DNA of 28,322 nucleotides from positions 1 through 28,322 of the forward strand of contig JAFQEB010000103.1 of assembly GCA_017399225.1 (NCBI GenBank), read 5' to 3'. Position numbers and translations under genes: made by a program. Positions 22,722 to 28,322 of this stretch are shown one piece after another; within the stretch, counting starts at the first letter, position 1, and every line of letters begins with the position of its first letter. Origin of the DNA: Clostridia bacterium (GTDB taxonomy: Bacteria; Bacillota_A; Clostridia; Christensenellales; Aristaeellaceae). Below the pieces are notes generated by a model. The model was given only the letters and a program-made list of their open reading frames with translations, did no database searches and was not told where the DNA came from.

Positions 22722-22750
22722 ATTGTAGCATTGTGCGGGACGGAAGTCAA
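22722..22750 (-). promoter_or_regulatory. Promoter of the predicted small RNA
   Basis: On the minus strand TTGACT (22745-22750), 17-base spacer ending in TGC, and TACAAT (22722-22727). The -10 and its upstream TGC are the same as in the NUDIX promoter 145 bases away. Confidence 0.75.
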
Positions 22751-22834
22751 TGTATTTCCACGCCACAAACTGGAAAATAATATACGTTTCGCTCTTTTCT
22801 GCACTGCCGGGGCTGTCCTTCCTGTGTACTGCCC

Positions 22835-22863
22835 TTTCACCGACGCGGAAAATGTGGTAGAAT
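22835..22863 (+). promoter_or_regulatory. Malic enzyme promoter
   Basis: An extended -10 (TGG then TAGAAT, 22858-22863) has TTTCAC 17 bases upstream (22835-22840). The CCCTTTCAC element and spacing are the same as in the promoter of the Spo0A-like gene. It lies 34 bases ahead of the start codon. Confidence 0.6.
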
Positions 22864-22897
22864 ACAGGCGATATCAGCAAACAGGAGGCATTCCCTC

Positions 22898-24076
22898 ATG
22901 GATTATAATCAGCTGGCCCTGGAAATGCACGAGAACCATCACGGCAAGATCGCCGTTGCGCCCAAGGTGCGGGTCGAAAACCGCGATGACCTGTCCACCG
23001 CTTATACCCCCGGCGTGGCCGAGCCCTGCCGCCGCATCGCCGCCAACAGGGACGACGTGTACCGCTACACCGCCAAAGGGAATCTCGTGGCCGTGGTGTC
23101 TGACGGCACGGCGGTGCTGGGCCTGGGCGACATCGGCCCGGAGGCCGCCATGCCCGTGATGGAGGGCAAGGCGCTGCTGTTCAAGGAGTTCGCCGATGTG
23201 GACGCTTTCCCCATCTGCCTGGACACTAAGGATGTGGACGAGATCGTCCGCACGGTGAAGTACCTGGCCCCCACCTTCGGCGGCGTGAACCTGGAGGATA
23301 TCTCCGCGCCCCGCTGCTTTGAGATCGAGAAGCGCCTGAAGGAGGAGCTCGACATCCCCGTCTTCCACGACGACCAGCACGGCACCGCCATCGTGGTGAG
23401 CGCGGGTCTGCTCAACGCCCTCAAGCTGGTGGGCAAGAAGATGGAGAACGTGAGCATCGTTATCAACGGCGCCGGCAGCGCAGGCATCTCCATCGCCAAG
23501 CTCCTGATGCAGTTCGGTGCGGGCAACATTGTGCTGGTGGATCGTCAGGGCGCGGTCAGTGTGGATGAGGACTGGCTCAATCCCGCCCAGCGCCAGATGG
23601 CGGAGGTCACCAACAAGCACAACGAGCGCGGCCCGCTTTCGGAGGTCATCCGGGGCAAGGACGTGTTCATCGGCGTGAGCGCCCCGAAGGTCGTCACGGC
23701 AGAGATGGTCAGCACCATGGCGGAGGACGCCATCGTCTTTGCCATGGCCAACCCCACCCCGGAGATCATGCCCGAGGAAGCCGCAAAGGGCGGCGCGCGG
23801 GTCATTGCCACCGGCCGCAGCGACTATCCCAACCAGATCAACAACGTGCTGGTCTTCCCCGGCATCTTCCGCGGTGCGCTGGACGCCCGCGCCACCGACA
23901 TCACCGAGGAGATGAAGCTGGCCGCCGCCCGGGCCATCGCCGCCATCGTCACCGACGACGAGTTGAAGGAGGATTACATCATCCCCGGTGCGTTCGACAA
24001 GCGGGTCGCTCCTGCGGTGGCGGGCGCCGTCATGGAATGCGCCAAGGCCCAGGGCGTATCGAAGCTGCAAAAATAA
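22898..24076 (+). CDS. NAD(P)-dependent malic enzyme (malate dehydrogenase, decarboxylating)
   Basis: The 392-aa enzyme converts L-malate to pyruvate and CO2 with reduction of NAD(P). It is the short bacterial form without a phosphotransacetylase tail. Visible residues are the catalytic Tyr36 in STAYTPGVAEPC, the catalytic lysine Lys91 after PVMEGKALLFK, metal ligands Glu133/Asp134 (NLEDI) and Asp159 (HDDQHGTA), and the dinucleotide-binding GAGSAG (191-196). NPTPEI and NVLVFPGIFRGALD follow as in the family. GGAGG precedes ATG 22898. It has its own promoter and is followed by the double-glycine peptide genes without a strong terminator between. Cofactor preference is not evident from sequence. 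Confidence 0.96.
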   Translation: MDYNQLALEMHENHHGKIAVAPKVRVENRDDLSTAYTPGVAEPCRRIAANRDDVYRYTAKGNLVAVVSDGTAVLGLGDIGPEAAMPVMEGKALLFKEFADVDAFPICLDTKDVDEIVRTVKYLAPTFGGVNLEDISAPRCFEIEKRLKEELDIPVFHDDQHGTAIVVSAGLLNALKLVGKKMENVSIVINGAGSAGISIAKLLMQFGAGNIVLVDRQGAVSVDEDWLNPAQRQMAEVTNKHNERGPLSEVIRGKDVFIGVSAPKVVTAEMVSTMAEDAIVFAMANPTPEIMPEEAAKGGARVIATGRSDYPNQINNVLVFPGIFRGALDARATDITEEMKLAAARAIAAIVTDDELKEDYIIPGAFDKRVAPAVAGAVMECAKAQGVSKLQK

Positions 24077-24078
24077 TC

Positions 24079-24108
24079 CGGCAAAAAGTATACCATCTGC
24101 CGCTTTGC
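24079..24108 (+). terminator. Weak terminator-like hairpin after malic enzyme
   Basis: CGGCA (24079-24083) pairs with TGCCG (24098-24102) around a 14-base loop, followed only by CTTTGC. It is probably leaky, so the peptide genes downstream may partly share the malic enzyme transcript. Confidence 0.3.
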
Positions 24109-24151
24109 TCGTATTAAAGAGTGAAATACAGATGCGAAAGGAGCCTCCGCA

Positions 24152-24358
24152 ATGGCTGAAAGCAAGAAGAAAATCCCCGAAGAAAGCAATGCCCTGTCCG
24201 ACGATCAGCTGGCCGAGGTTGTGGGCGGCATGATGGACACGCTCAGCGCGCACCTGATGCGCTTCAAGTACTGCGCGGCCGACCCCTCGCATGTGTATCC
24301 CGCCGTCCTCGACGCCTGCCCCGAATGCGGCTGCAGGGAATACACCCATAGCAGATGA
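24152..24358 (+). CDS. Double-glycine-leader cysteine-rich peptide 1
   Basis: The 68-aa peptide has a 26-residue leader ending in LSDDQLAEVVGG, the form recognised by C39-peptidase exporters of bacteriocins and pheromones. The predicted mature part is 42 residues and has four cysteines: one in KYCAADPSHVY and three in ACPECGC. GAAAGGAG lies 8 bases before ATG 24152. It is the first of three tandem units with near-identical ribosome-site spacers, and its mature part closely resembles unit 2. The family knowledge is the leader pattern; export and activity are inferred. No transporter, peptidase or modifying enzyme is in the window. The ACPECGC cluster could instead bind zinc. Confidence 0.75.
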   Translation: MAESKKKIPEESNALSDDQLAEVVGGMMDTLSAHLMRFKYCAADPSHVYPAVLDACPECGCREYTHSR

Positions 24359-24384
24359 TGACAACCAGGAAAGGAGCCTCCGCC

Positions 24385-24594
24385 ATGACTGACAACAACA
24401 AGAAAATCCCCGAAGGCGCACAAAGCAAAGCCCTGACCGACGATCAGCTGGTCGAGGTTGTGGGCGGCATGATGGACACGCTCAACGTGAGCATCATACA
24501 TTCCAAGCGCTGCGCGGACGATCCCTCGCATGTGTATGCCGACGTCCTCGACGCCTGCCCCATATGCGGCTGCAAGAAATACACCTATGAGTGA
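24385..24594 (+). CDS. Double-glycine-leader cysteine-rich peptide 2
   Basis: The 69-aa peptide has leader LTDDQLVEVVGG and a 41-residue mature part that is a diverged copy of peptide 1. It shares MMDTL, the C-A-x-DPSHVY phrase, VLDACP and CGC, with all four cysteines kept in position. The divergent parts are the residues between MMDTL and the first cysteine, and the last few residues. ATG 24385 follows GGAAAGGAG with the same spacer as unit 1 (CCTCCGC). A longer frame opens at 24355 but overlaps the stop of unit 1 and lacks a ribosome site. It is 26 bases after unit 1. Confidence 0.75.
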   Translation: MTDNNKKIPEGAQSKALTDDQLVEVVGGMMDTLNVSIIHSKRCADDPSHVYADVLDACPICGCKKYTYE

Positions 24595-24622
24595 TGACGA
24601 CGTCCAGGAAAGGAGCCCCGCC

Positions 24623-24886
24623 ATGAATAATCTCAACAAGAACTTCCCCGCCGAGTTGAACGACGACGAGCTGGACCAGGTCGTCGGCGGCCACAGCGTT
24701 GGCGACACGGTATGCTGCTCAGCCGACGAGATCGCTTACTGCGCCAACTGCGGCAGACTTCTGAAGAACTACTCTGTCACCATCACCGGCGTGCGCGGCG
24801 TGCTGCATGGCAAAACGCTCTACTGGGTCACGCGGCACTGCTGCGGCTGGAAGTCCAGCATCATCGAAACAGAAATCCTGAATTAA
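24623..24886 (+). CDS. Double-glycine-leader cysteine-rich peptide 3
   Basis: The 87-aa peptide has leader LNDDELDQVVGG (residues 12-23) and a 64-residue mature part unlike units 1 and 2. It has six cysteines, in TVCCSAD, YCANCG and HCCGW, a spacing that resembles a small zinc ribbon (YCANCGRLL ... RHCCGW). ATG 24623 follows GGAAAGGAG; the 28-base gap keeps the same layout as between units 1 and 2. Conserved leaders with different mature parts are usual in exported peptide families. It could be a bacteriocin-like peptide, a signal, or a metal-binding peptide. Confidence 0.7.
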   Translation: MNNLNKNFPAELNDDELDQVVGGHSVGDTVCCSADEIAYCANCGRLLKNYSVTITGVRGVLHGKTLYWVTRHCCGWKSSIIETEILN

Positions 24887-25009
24887 ATGCCATATGCGGC
24901 TGTGTTGAAGCGATCAGGCGGCGTTCGCCTGGCTTTGATGCGGCCGCTTTTCATCTGGCCGACCACCGACCACTTCCGCAACTCATATCAAGTCTGCGTT
25001 TCCTCTGTG

Positions 25010-25018
25010 TGCTATGCT
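25010..25018 (+). promoter_or_regulatory. Possible extended -10 for the AraC/GyrI-like gene
   Basis: TGCTATGCT resembles TGnTATAAT and lies 31 bases ahead of the start codon. No good -35 is seen. The preceding 24887-25009 stretch has a short hairpin (AGGCG with CGCCT) and no gene. Confidence 0.35.
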
Positions 25019-25048
25019 GTTTCGGAGCAGTCAAAGGGGTGAAATACC

Positions 25049-26023
25049 ATGTACGAATGGCACCGGCAAATCCAGGTCATCATCGACGAGATCGACGCAT
25101 CCATCCGCCGCAGGGACGACGAGGCCCTCACCCTGAGCAGCCTCGCCCGGAAGCTGGGGTACTCTGACTTCCACATGACGAAGAAGTTCCGCGAGATCAC
25201 GGGGCTCTCCCTCAGGGAATACCTGCGCGCGCGCCGCCTGGCCTTCGCCCTCATGGCCGTGCGCGATACGGATCGCCGATTGCTGGATATTGCCCTGGAC
25301 TACGGCTTTTCCTCCCACGAGGCCTTCACCCGTGCCTTCAAGGCGGAGTACGGCGTCACCCCCGCCGCCTACCGCAAAAAGCCCGTTGCCGTCAAGCTCC
25401 GTACACGCATCAACACCTTTGACCGCTACGCATTCGGCATGGAGGAAATCGGCATGATCTCATCTGACGGCAAAATCAACATTTATTTCACCACCATCCC
25501 TGCCCACAAATTCCTGTACATCCGCAACAATGTGTCCAACGGCTACTGGGATTTCTGGCAGCACCATGAGAAAGTCCCCGGCCAGGACTGCCACACCGTC
25601 TGCGGGCTGCTGGACTCCATTCCCCGCAAGCTGGACGACATGGGCTCGGGGGACTTTTCCTCCGGTTCCGGGCAGATCATGGCCTACGAGGCGGCGGAGG
25701 ACGGCGGTAAGTTCGACTGCTACCCGGTGCCCCGCTGGGAGTGCTACGGCTGCCGCCTCCCCGCGGATTACAACGGCCCCGTCCCGGAGCAGATGCGCAT
25801 CCGCGACGTGCCGGAGGGGGAGTACATCGTCTTCGAGCATGGCCCCTTCGACTACGAGCAGGAGAACCGCTCGGTGGAGTTCGCCATCGACAAGGCGTGG
25901 GACGAATTCGACTGGAGCGCCACGGACTACGAGTTTGACCCGACCATGGGCCGGATGTACTACTTCTACCACGACGCCGAGCGGTACTGGAAGGAGATCT
26001 GGCCAGTGCGGAGGAAGGGCTGA
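25049..26023 (+). CDS. AraC-family regulator with GyrI-like effector-binding domain
   Basis: The 324-aa product has an AraC double helix-turn-helix at ~8-110 (LSSLARKLGYSDFHMTKKF; LDIALDYGFSSHEAFTRAFK; YGVTPAAYRK). A C-terminal effector-binding domain follows (~145-320) of the GyrI/AraC_E_bind type, with YFTTIPAHKFLYIRNNV near its start, PEGEYIVFEHGPFD and a final strand MYYFYHDAE. Such proteins bind small hydrophobic or cationic ligands, often to switch efflux or stress genes. ATG 25049 has AAAGGGGTG upstream. Having the HTH at the N-terminus matches Rob/BltR-like layouts. Targets are unknown; the neighbouring peptide genes are one possibility. Confidence 0.88.
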   Translation: MYEWHRQIQVIIDEIDASIRRRDDEALTLSSLARKLGYSDFHMTKKFREITGLSLREYLRARRLAFALMAVRDTDRRLLDIALDYGFSSHEAFTRAFKAEYGVTPAAYRKKPVAVKLRTRINTFDRYAFGMEEIGMISSDGKINIYFTTIPAHKFLYIRNNVSNGYWDFWQHHEKVPGQDCHTVCGLLDSIPRKLDDMGSGDFSSGSGQIMAYEAAEDGGKFDCYPVPRWECYGCRLPADYNGPVPEQMRIRDVPEGEYIVFEHGPFDYEQENRSVEFAIDKAWDEFDWSATDYEFDPTMGRMYYFYHDAERYWKEIWPVRRKG

Positions 26024-26028
26024 GCCGC

Positions 26029-26274
26029 TCAATCTTCCCCCAGCCGCTCGCCGAACAGGCTCCGGATGCTTGTGCCGGACAATCGCGCGATGATGTCCAG
26101 GTGGACCACGCTCATGCTCTTGGGGATCACCCCGTTTTCGATCATGGACAGGCCCCTGCCCCCCAGCCCGAGGGTCAGGGCCATTTCTTTTTTGGTCAGG
26201 CCGTAATGGCGGCGCAGCCAGGCGATGTTGTGGCAGAGATTGGCGGCCTGTTCGTCAATGATGTCGTTGGGCAT
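26029..26274 (-). CDS. XRE-family HTH regulator (leftward member of divergent pair)
   Basis: The 81-aa single-domain Cro/CI-type repressor has a helix-turn-helix at ~18-70 (LRRHYGLTKKEMALTLGL, then MIENG, then LDIIARLSG). ATG 26274 is chosen because AAGGGAGG lies 7 bases upstream; an earlier in-frame ATG at 26292 lies before that site. It is divergent from another XRE gene across a 126-base AT-rich region with three operators. Its stop is 5 bases from the stop of the AraC gene, which it meets head-on. Confidence 0.85.
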   Translation of the reverse strand: MPNDIIDEQAANLCHNIAWLRRHYGLTKKEMALTLGLGGRGLSMIENGVIPKSMSVVHLDIIARLSGTSIRSLFGERLGED

Positions 26275-26290
26275 ATGGAAGCCTCCCTTC

Positions 26291-26365
26291 ATTTGTTTAC
26301 AAATTTTATTTGTATACTCATTTTACAAGTTTTGTTTGTAAAAGTCAATACAAATAGTATTTGTA
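26291..26365. promoter_or_regulatory. Operators and leftward promoter between divergent XRE genes
   Basis: Three palindromes share a TACAAA/TTTGTA half-site. O1 is ATTTGTTTACAAAT (26291-26304). O2 is TTTTACAA-N7-TTGTAAAA (26321-26343). O3 is TACAAAT-AGT-ATTTGTA (26349-26365). The leftward promoter has -35 TTGACT (26343-26348) and -10 TAAAAT (26320-26325), 17 bases apart, so O2 fills its spacer. For the rightward gene, TAGAAT at 26369-26374 is the best -10 and O3 lies just upstream of it. One or both repressors should bind here and control each other. Confidence 0.75.
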
Positions 26366-26400
26366 AAATAGAATAAAGGTGAAATCAGGAGGCGAGCTAT

Positions 26401-26607
26401 ATGTACCGCATAAAAGACTTGCGAGAAGATCACGATCTCAGTCAATCGGAACTGTCCAAGTACCTTCATATATCCCAGCAGCAATACAGCAATATTGAAA
26501 GTGGAAAATGCGAAATCACTGCTGAGCGCTTAATTCAACTCTCCAAGTTTTACAACGTTTCGGTGGATTATATCCTGGGCTTGACGAAGAATCCGGCCCA
26601 GCTGTAA
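26401..26607 (+). CDS. XRE-family HTH regulator (rightward member of divergent pair)
   Basis: The 68-aa single HTH protein has a textbook Cro/CI domain over nearly its full length: LREDHDLSQSELSKYLHISQ, then QQYSNIESGK, then LIQLSKFYNVSVDYILGL. ATG 26401 follows CAGGAGG. The gene and the region upstream are clearly AT-richer than the flanking genes, which suggests transfer. It lacks any dimerisation or cleavage domain. With the leftward partner it forms a minimal two-repressor circuit. No phage or plasmid gene is adjacent. Confidence 0.88.
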   Translation: MYRIKDLREDHDLSQSELSKYLHISQQQYSNIESGKCEITAERLIQLSKFYNVSVDYILGLTKNPAQL

Positions 26608-26629
26608 GAATTGTTTTGCAGTAGATGAG

Positions 26630-26678
26630 CCTCCCTCTCGAGGGAGGTGGCATCCGCTTCAGCGGATGACGGAGGGAG
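26630..26678. repeat. Palindromic interspersed repeat (CCTCCCTC...GGAGGGAG type)
   Basis: Perfect hairpin 1 (26630-26637 with 26640-26647) and perfect hairpin 2 (26651-26658 with 26661-26668) are followed by GGAGGGAG (26671-26678). GGAGGGAG can also pair with the left arm of hairpin 1, closing the whole unit. Elements of this form are scattered in many gut Firmicute genomes. It lies just after the rightward XRE gene and may also act as its terminator. Confidence 0.65.
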
Positions 26679-26701
26679 TTCGTCGGCTGCGATTTTCCTA
26701 C

Positions 26702-26730
26702 TTTACAATCTCCACCAAACGTGCTATAAT
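26702..26730 (+). promoter_or_regulatory. leuS promoter
   Basis: TTTACA (26702-26707), 17-base spacer ending in TGC, and a perfect TATAAT (26725-26730): an extended -10 promoter starting transcription near 26736, at the head of the T-box leader. Confidence 0.85.
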
Positions 26731-26735
26731 CCCTG

Positions 26736-26963
26736 TATTCGCAAGGAACGGGAACGCTGTCCCCAACCTGATTCAGAGAGCTGCACGGCTGGTGTGAGTG
26801 CAGACAGGTGGTCACAGCCGCTCGCCCGGGAGTGAAACCGGTTTTCCGGCGATTGGCGCACGTTACGCGCAAGAGTGGCCTGCTTCGTGCAGGCAAGCAG
26901 AGTGGTACCGCGAAGTGATTTTTCAACTTCGTCTTTGCGTTTTTGCAGGGACGGAGTTTTTTT
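26736..26963 (+). promoter_or_regulatory. T-box leader (leucine, specifier CTC) controlling leuS
   Basis: The T-box sequence AGAGTGGTACCGCGAA (26899-26914) is followed by a 13-bp terminator with seven T's. At the base of stem I, CGGG (26749-26752) pairs with CCCG (26825-26828) and GCTGT (26756-26760) with ACAGC (26814-26818). The internal loop between them carries CTC (26821-26823), a leucine codon followed by a purine, as expected for a specifier. The TGGT of the T-box would pair with the ACCA end of uncharged tRNA. Uncharged tRNA-Leu should stabilise the antiterminator and switch leuS on. Confidence 0.93.
26926..26963 (+). terminator. T-box attenuator terminator
   Basis: ACTTCGTCTTTGC (26926-26938) pairs over 13 positions with GCAGGGACGGAGT (26945-26957), with wobbles, and is followed by a T-run to 26963. 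It is mutually exclusive with the antiterminator formed by the T-box sequence. Confidence 0.9.
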
Positions 26964-27019
26964 GTTTCCTGCAAAAGCTCTTCATAGCTTCCGAAACACA
27001 ATGAAGGAGGAAACCACCC

Positions 27020-28322
27020 ATGGAATTCAAGCCCTACAACCCGGCAGAGATCGAGCCGAAATGGCAAAAGTACTGGGATGACAACCAGACCTTCGCCGCT
27101 ACCAACGACTACTCCAAGCCCAAGTTCTACGGCCTGATCGAGTTCCCCTATCCCAGCGGCAACGGTCTGCACGTGGGCCATCCCCGCTCCAACACGGCCA
27201 TGGACATCATCTCCCGCAAGCGCCGCGCGGAGGGCTGCAACGTGCTCTTCCCCATCGGCTGGGACGCCTTTGGCCTGCCCACGGAGAACTACGCCATCAA
27301 GAACAACATCCACCCCGCCATCGTCACCAAGCAGAACGTCGACCATTTCCGCGAGCAGCTGAAGAAGATCGGCTTCTCCTTTGACTACACCCGCGAGGTG
27401 GATACCACCGATCCCGGCTACTACAAGTGGACCCAGTGGATCTTCCTCAAGCTCTTTGAGCATGGCATGGTCTTCCGCGACAAGACCCTGGTCAACTACT
27501 GCCCCACCTGTAAGGTCGTCCTGTCCAACGAGGACAGCCAGGGCGGCAAGTGCGATATCTGCCACGGCGACGTCGTCCAGCTGCCCAAGGACGTGTGGTA
27601 CCTGCGCATCACCCAGTATGCCGATAAGCTGCTCGAGGGCCTCAAGTCCGTCGAGTACCCCGAGAACATCGCCCAGCAGCAGGTCAACTGGATCGGCAAG
27701 TCCACCGGCGCGTTCGTGAACTTCGCCGTCACGGGCACTGACGAAAAGCTTCAGATCTACACCACCCGCCCCGACACCCTCTTCGGCGTGACGTTCATGG
27801 TCATGGCGCCCGAGCATCCCATGATCGACAAGTATGCCGATAAGATCGCCAACATGGACGCGATCCTCAGCTACCGCGAGGAGTGCGCCAAGAAGACCGA
27901 GTTCGAGCGCACCCAGCTGGTCAAGGACAAGACCGGCCTGCGCATCGAGGGCCTGAATGGCGTGAACCCGCTCACCGGCAAGGAAGTGCCGATCTTCATC
28001 TCCGACTACGTCATGATGGGCTACGGCACCGGCGCGATCATGGCCGTTCCCGCCCACGACCAGCGTGACTGGGAGTTCGCAAAGAAGTTCGGCGTGGACA
28101 TCATCGAGGTCATCAAGGGCGGCGACATCACCAAGGAAGCCTACACCGGCGACGGCGAGATGGTCAACTCCGACTTCCTCAACGGCTGCACCAACAAGAA
28201 GGAATCCATCGAGAAGGTGCTGGTCGAGATCGAAAAGCGCGGCTGCGGCAAGGCCGGCGTGCAGTACAAGATGAAGGACTGGGCCTTCAACCGCCAGCGC
28301 TACTGGGGCGAGCCCATCCCGC
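27020..28322 (+). CDS. leuS: Leucyl-tRNA synthetase (3' part beyond window)
   Basis: The first 434 residues of a class I leucyl-tRNA synthetase are present. It charges tRNA-Leu with leucine. The HIGH motif is HVGH (51-54) in PYPSGNGLHVGHPRS, followed by NVLFPIGWDAFGLPTENYA. A four-cysteine zinc ribbon (CPTC ... CDIC) comes next, then the CP1 editing domain with YTTRPDTLFGVTF and MGYGTGAIMAVPAHDQRD. The frame is open to the window edge, so the KMSKS loop and anticodon-binding domain are not seen. ATG 27020 follows GAAGGAGG. It lies 56 bases after the T-box terminator. Confidence 0.97.
   Translation, partial: MEFKPYNPAEIEPKWQKYWDDNQTFAATNDYSKPKFYGLIEFPYPSGNGLHVGHPRSNTAMDIISRKRRAEGCNVLFPIGWDAFGLPTENYAIKNNIHPAIVTKQNVDHFREQLKKIGFSFDYTREVDTTDPGYYKWTQWIFLKLFEHGMVFRDKTLVNYCPTCKVVLSNEDSQGGKCDICHGDVVQLPKDVWYLRITQYADKLLEGLKSVEYPENIAQQQVNWIGKSTGAFVNFAVTGTDEKLQIYTTRPDTLFGVTFMVMAPEHPMIDKYADKIANMDAILSYREECAKKTEFERTQLVKDKTGLRIEGLNGVNPLTGKEVPIFISDYVMMGYGTGAIMAVPAHDQRDWEFAKKFGVDIIEVIKGGDITKEAYTGDGEMVNSDFLNGCTNKKESIEKVLVEIEKRGCGKAGVQYKMKDWAFNRQRYWGEPIP

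Noticed and set aside
24360..24622. Direct repeats around the peptide genes, considered as a repeat array
   Set aside because: The repeats are ribosome sites and leader codons of duplicated genes, not short repeats with unique spacers; no CRISPR array.
24908..24955. Possible terminator after peptide 3
   Set aside because: Hairpin AGGCG/CGCCT is followed by CTTTGAT and later CGCTTTTC; stems and T-run are not well placed, so it is not called.
26029..26607. Prophage remnant suggested by the CI/Cro-like pair
   Set aside because: No integrase, attachment site, or structural or lysis gene is present on either side; leuS and the AraC gene lie directly next to it.
26516..28057. 513-codon minus-strand frame opposite leuS and its T-box
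   Set aside because: It crosses the T-box leader and promoter of leuS and shows no domain.

Overview
The window looks like chromosome from a GC-rich, spore-forming-lineage anaerobic Firmicute of the gut clostridial type. I infer a Christensenellales-like relative, with no marker gene to prove it. The support is a Spo0A-type DNA-binding domain, a Gram-positive SOS box at recA, RNase Y, a T-box leader on leuS, strong AAGGAGG ribosome-binding sites, and many extended -10 (TGnTATAAT) promoters. There is no rRNA, tRNA, CRISPR array, transposase or phage structural gene.

Layout. Bases 1-592 hold no gene but several perfect hairpins and a possible small RNA with its own terminator. They are followed by a stand-alone Spo0A C-terminal-domain protein (593-1141), a GH43 glycosidase (1227-2765) and a membrane leucine-rich-repeat protein (2853-3668), all on +. 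A palindrome-rich gap separates these from recA (3991-5124, -). A long leftward gene set follows (14045 down to 5248): two phosphodiester glycosidase (NAGPA-domain) proteins, an NAD-dependent epimerase, a secreted LRR protein, a GH2 beta-galactosidase, and an AT-richer zinc-ribbon/LRR protein. The tight spacing and one good promoter at 14108-14136 suggest an operon for glycan or cell-surface carbohydrate metabolism. The + strand then carries rny behind a 540-base leader with tandem terminator-like elements, a small membrane protein, two tandem YbjN-like secreted proteins and an AraC-kinase fusion.

From 19642 to 22543 the minus strand carries a translationally coupled ECF sigma factor and membrane anti-sigma-like protein, and a NUDIX hydrolase. 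Between the NUDIX gene and the malic enzyme gene (22898-24076, +) lies a predicted ~94-base small RNA whose hairpin loop copies the anti-Shine-Dalgarno tail of 16S rRNA. After malic enzyme come three tandem double-glycine-leader, cysteine-rich peptides (24152-24886) and an AraC/GyrI-like regulator. Next are two divergent XRE repressors around three palindromic operators, a palindromic interspersed repeat, and a T-box-controlled leuS that runs off the right edge.

The most interesting items are the anti-SD-mimic small RNA, the rny leader, the double-glycine peptide trio, the anti-sigma protein with a duplicated ectodomain, and the AraC-phosphotransferase fusion. All functional statements rest on reading motifs by eye; no database search was run.
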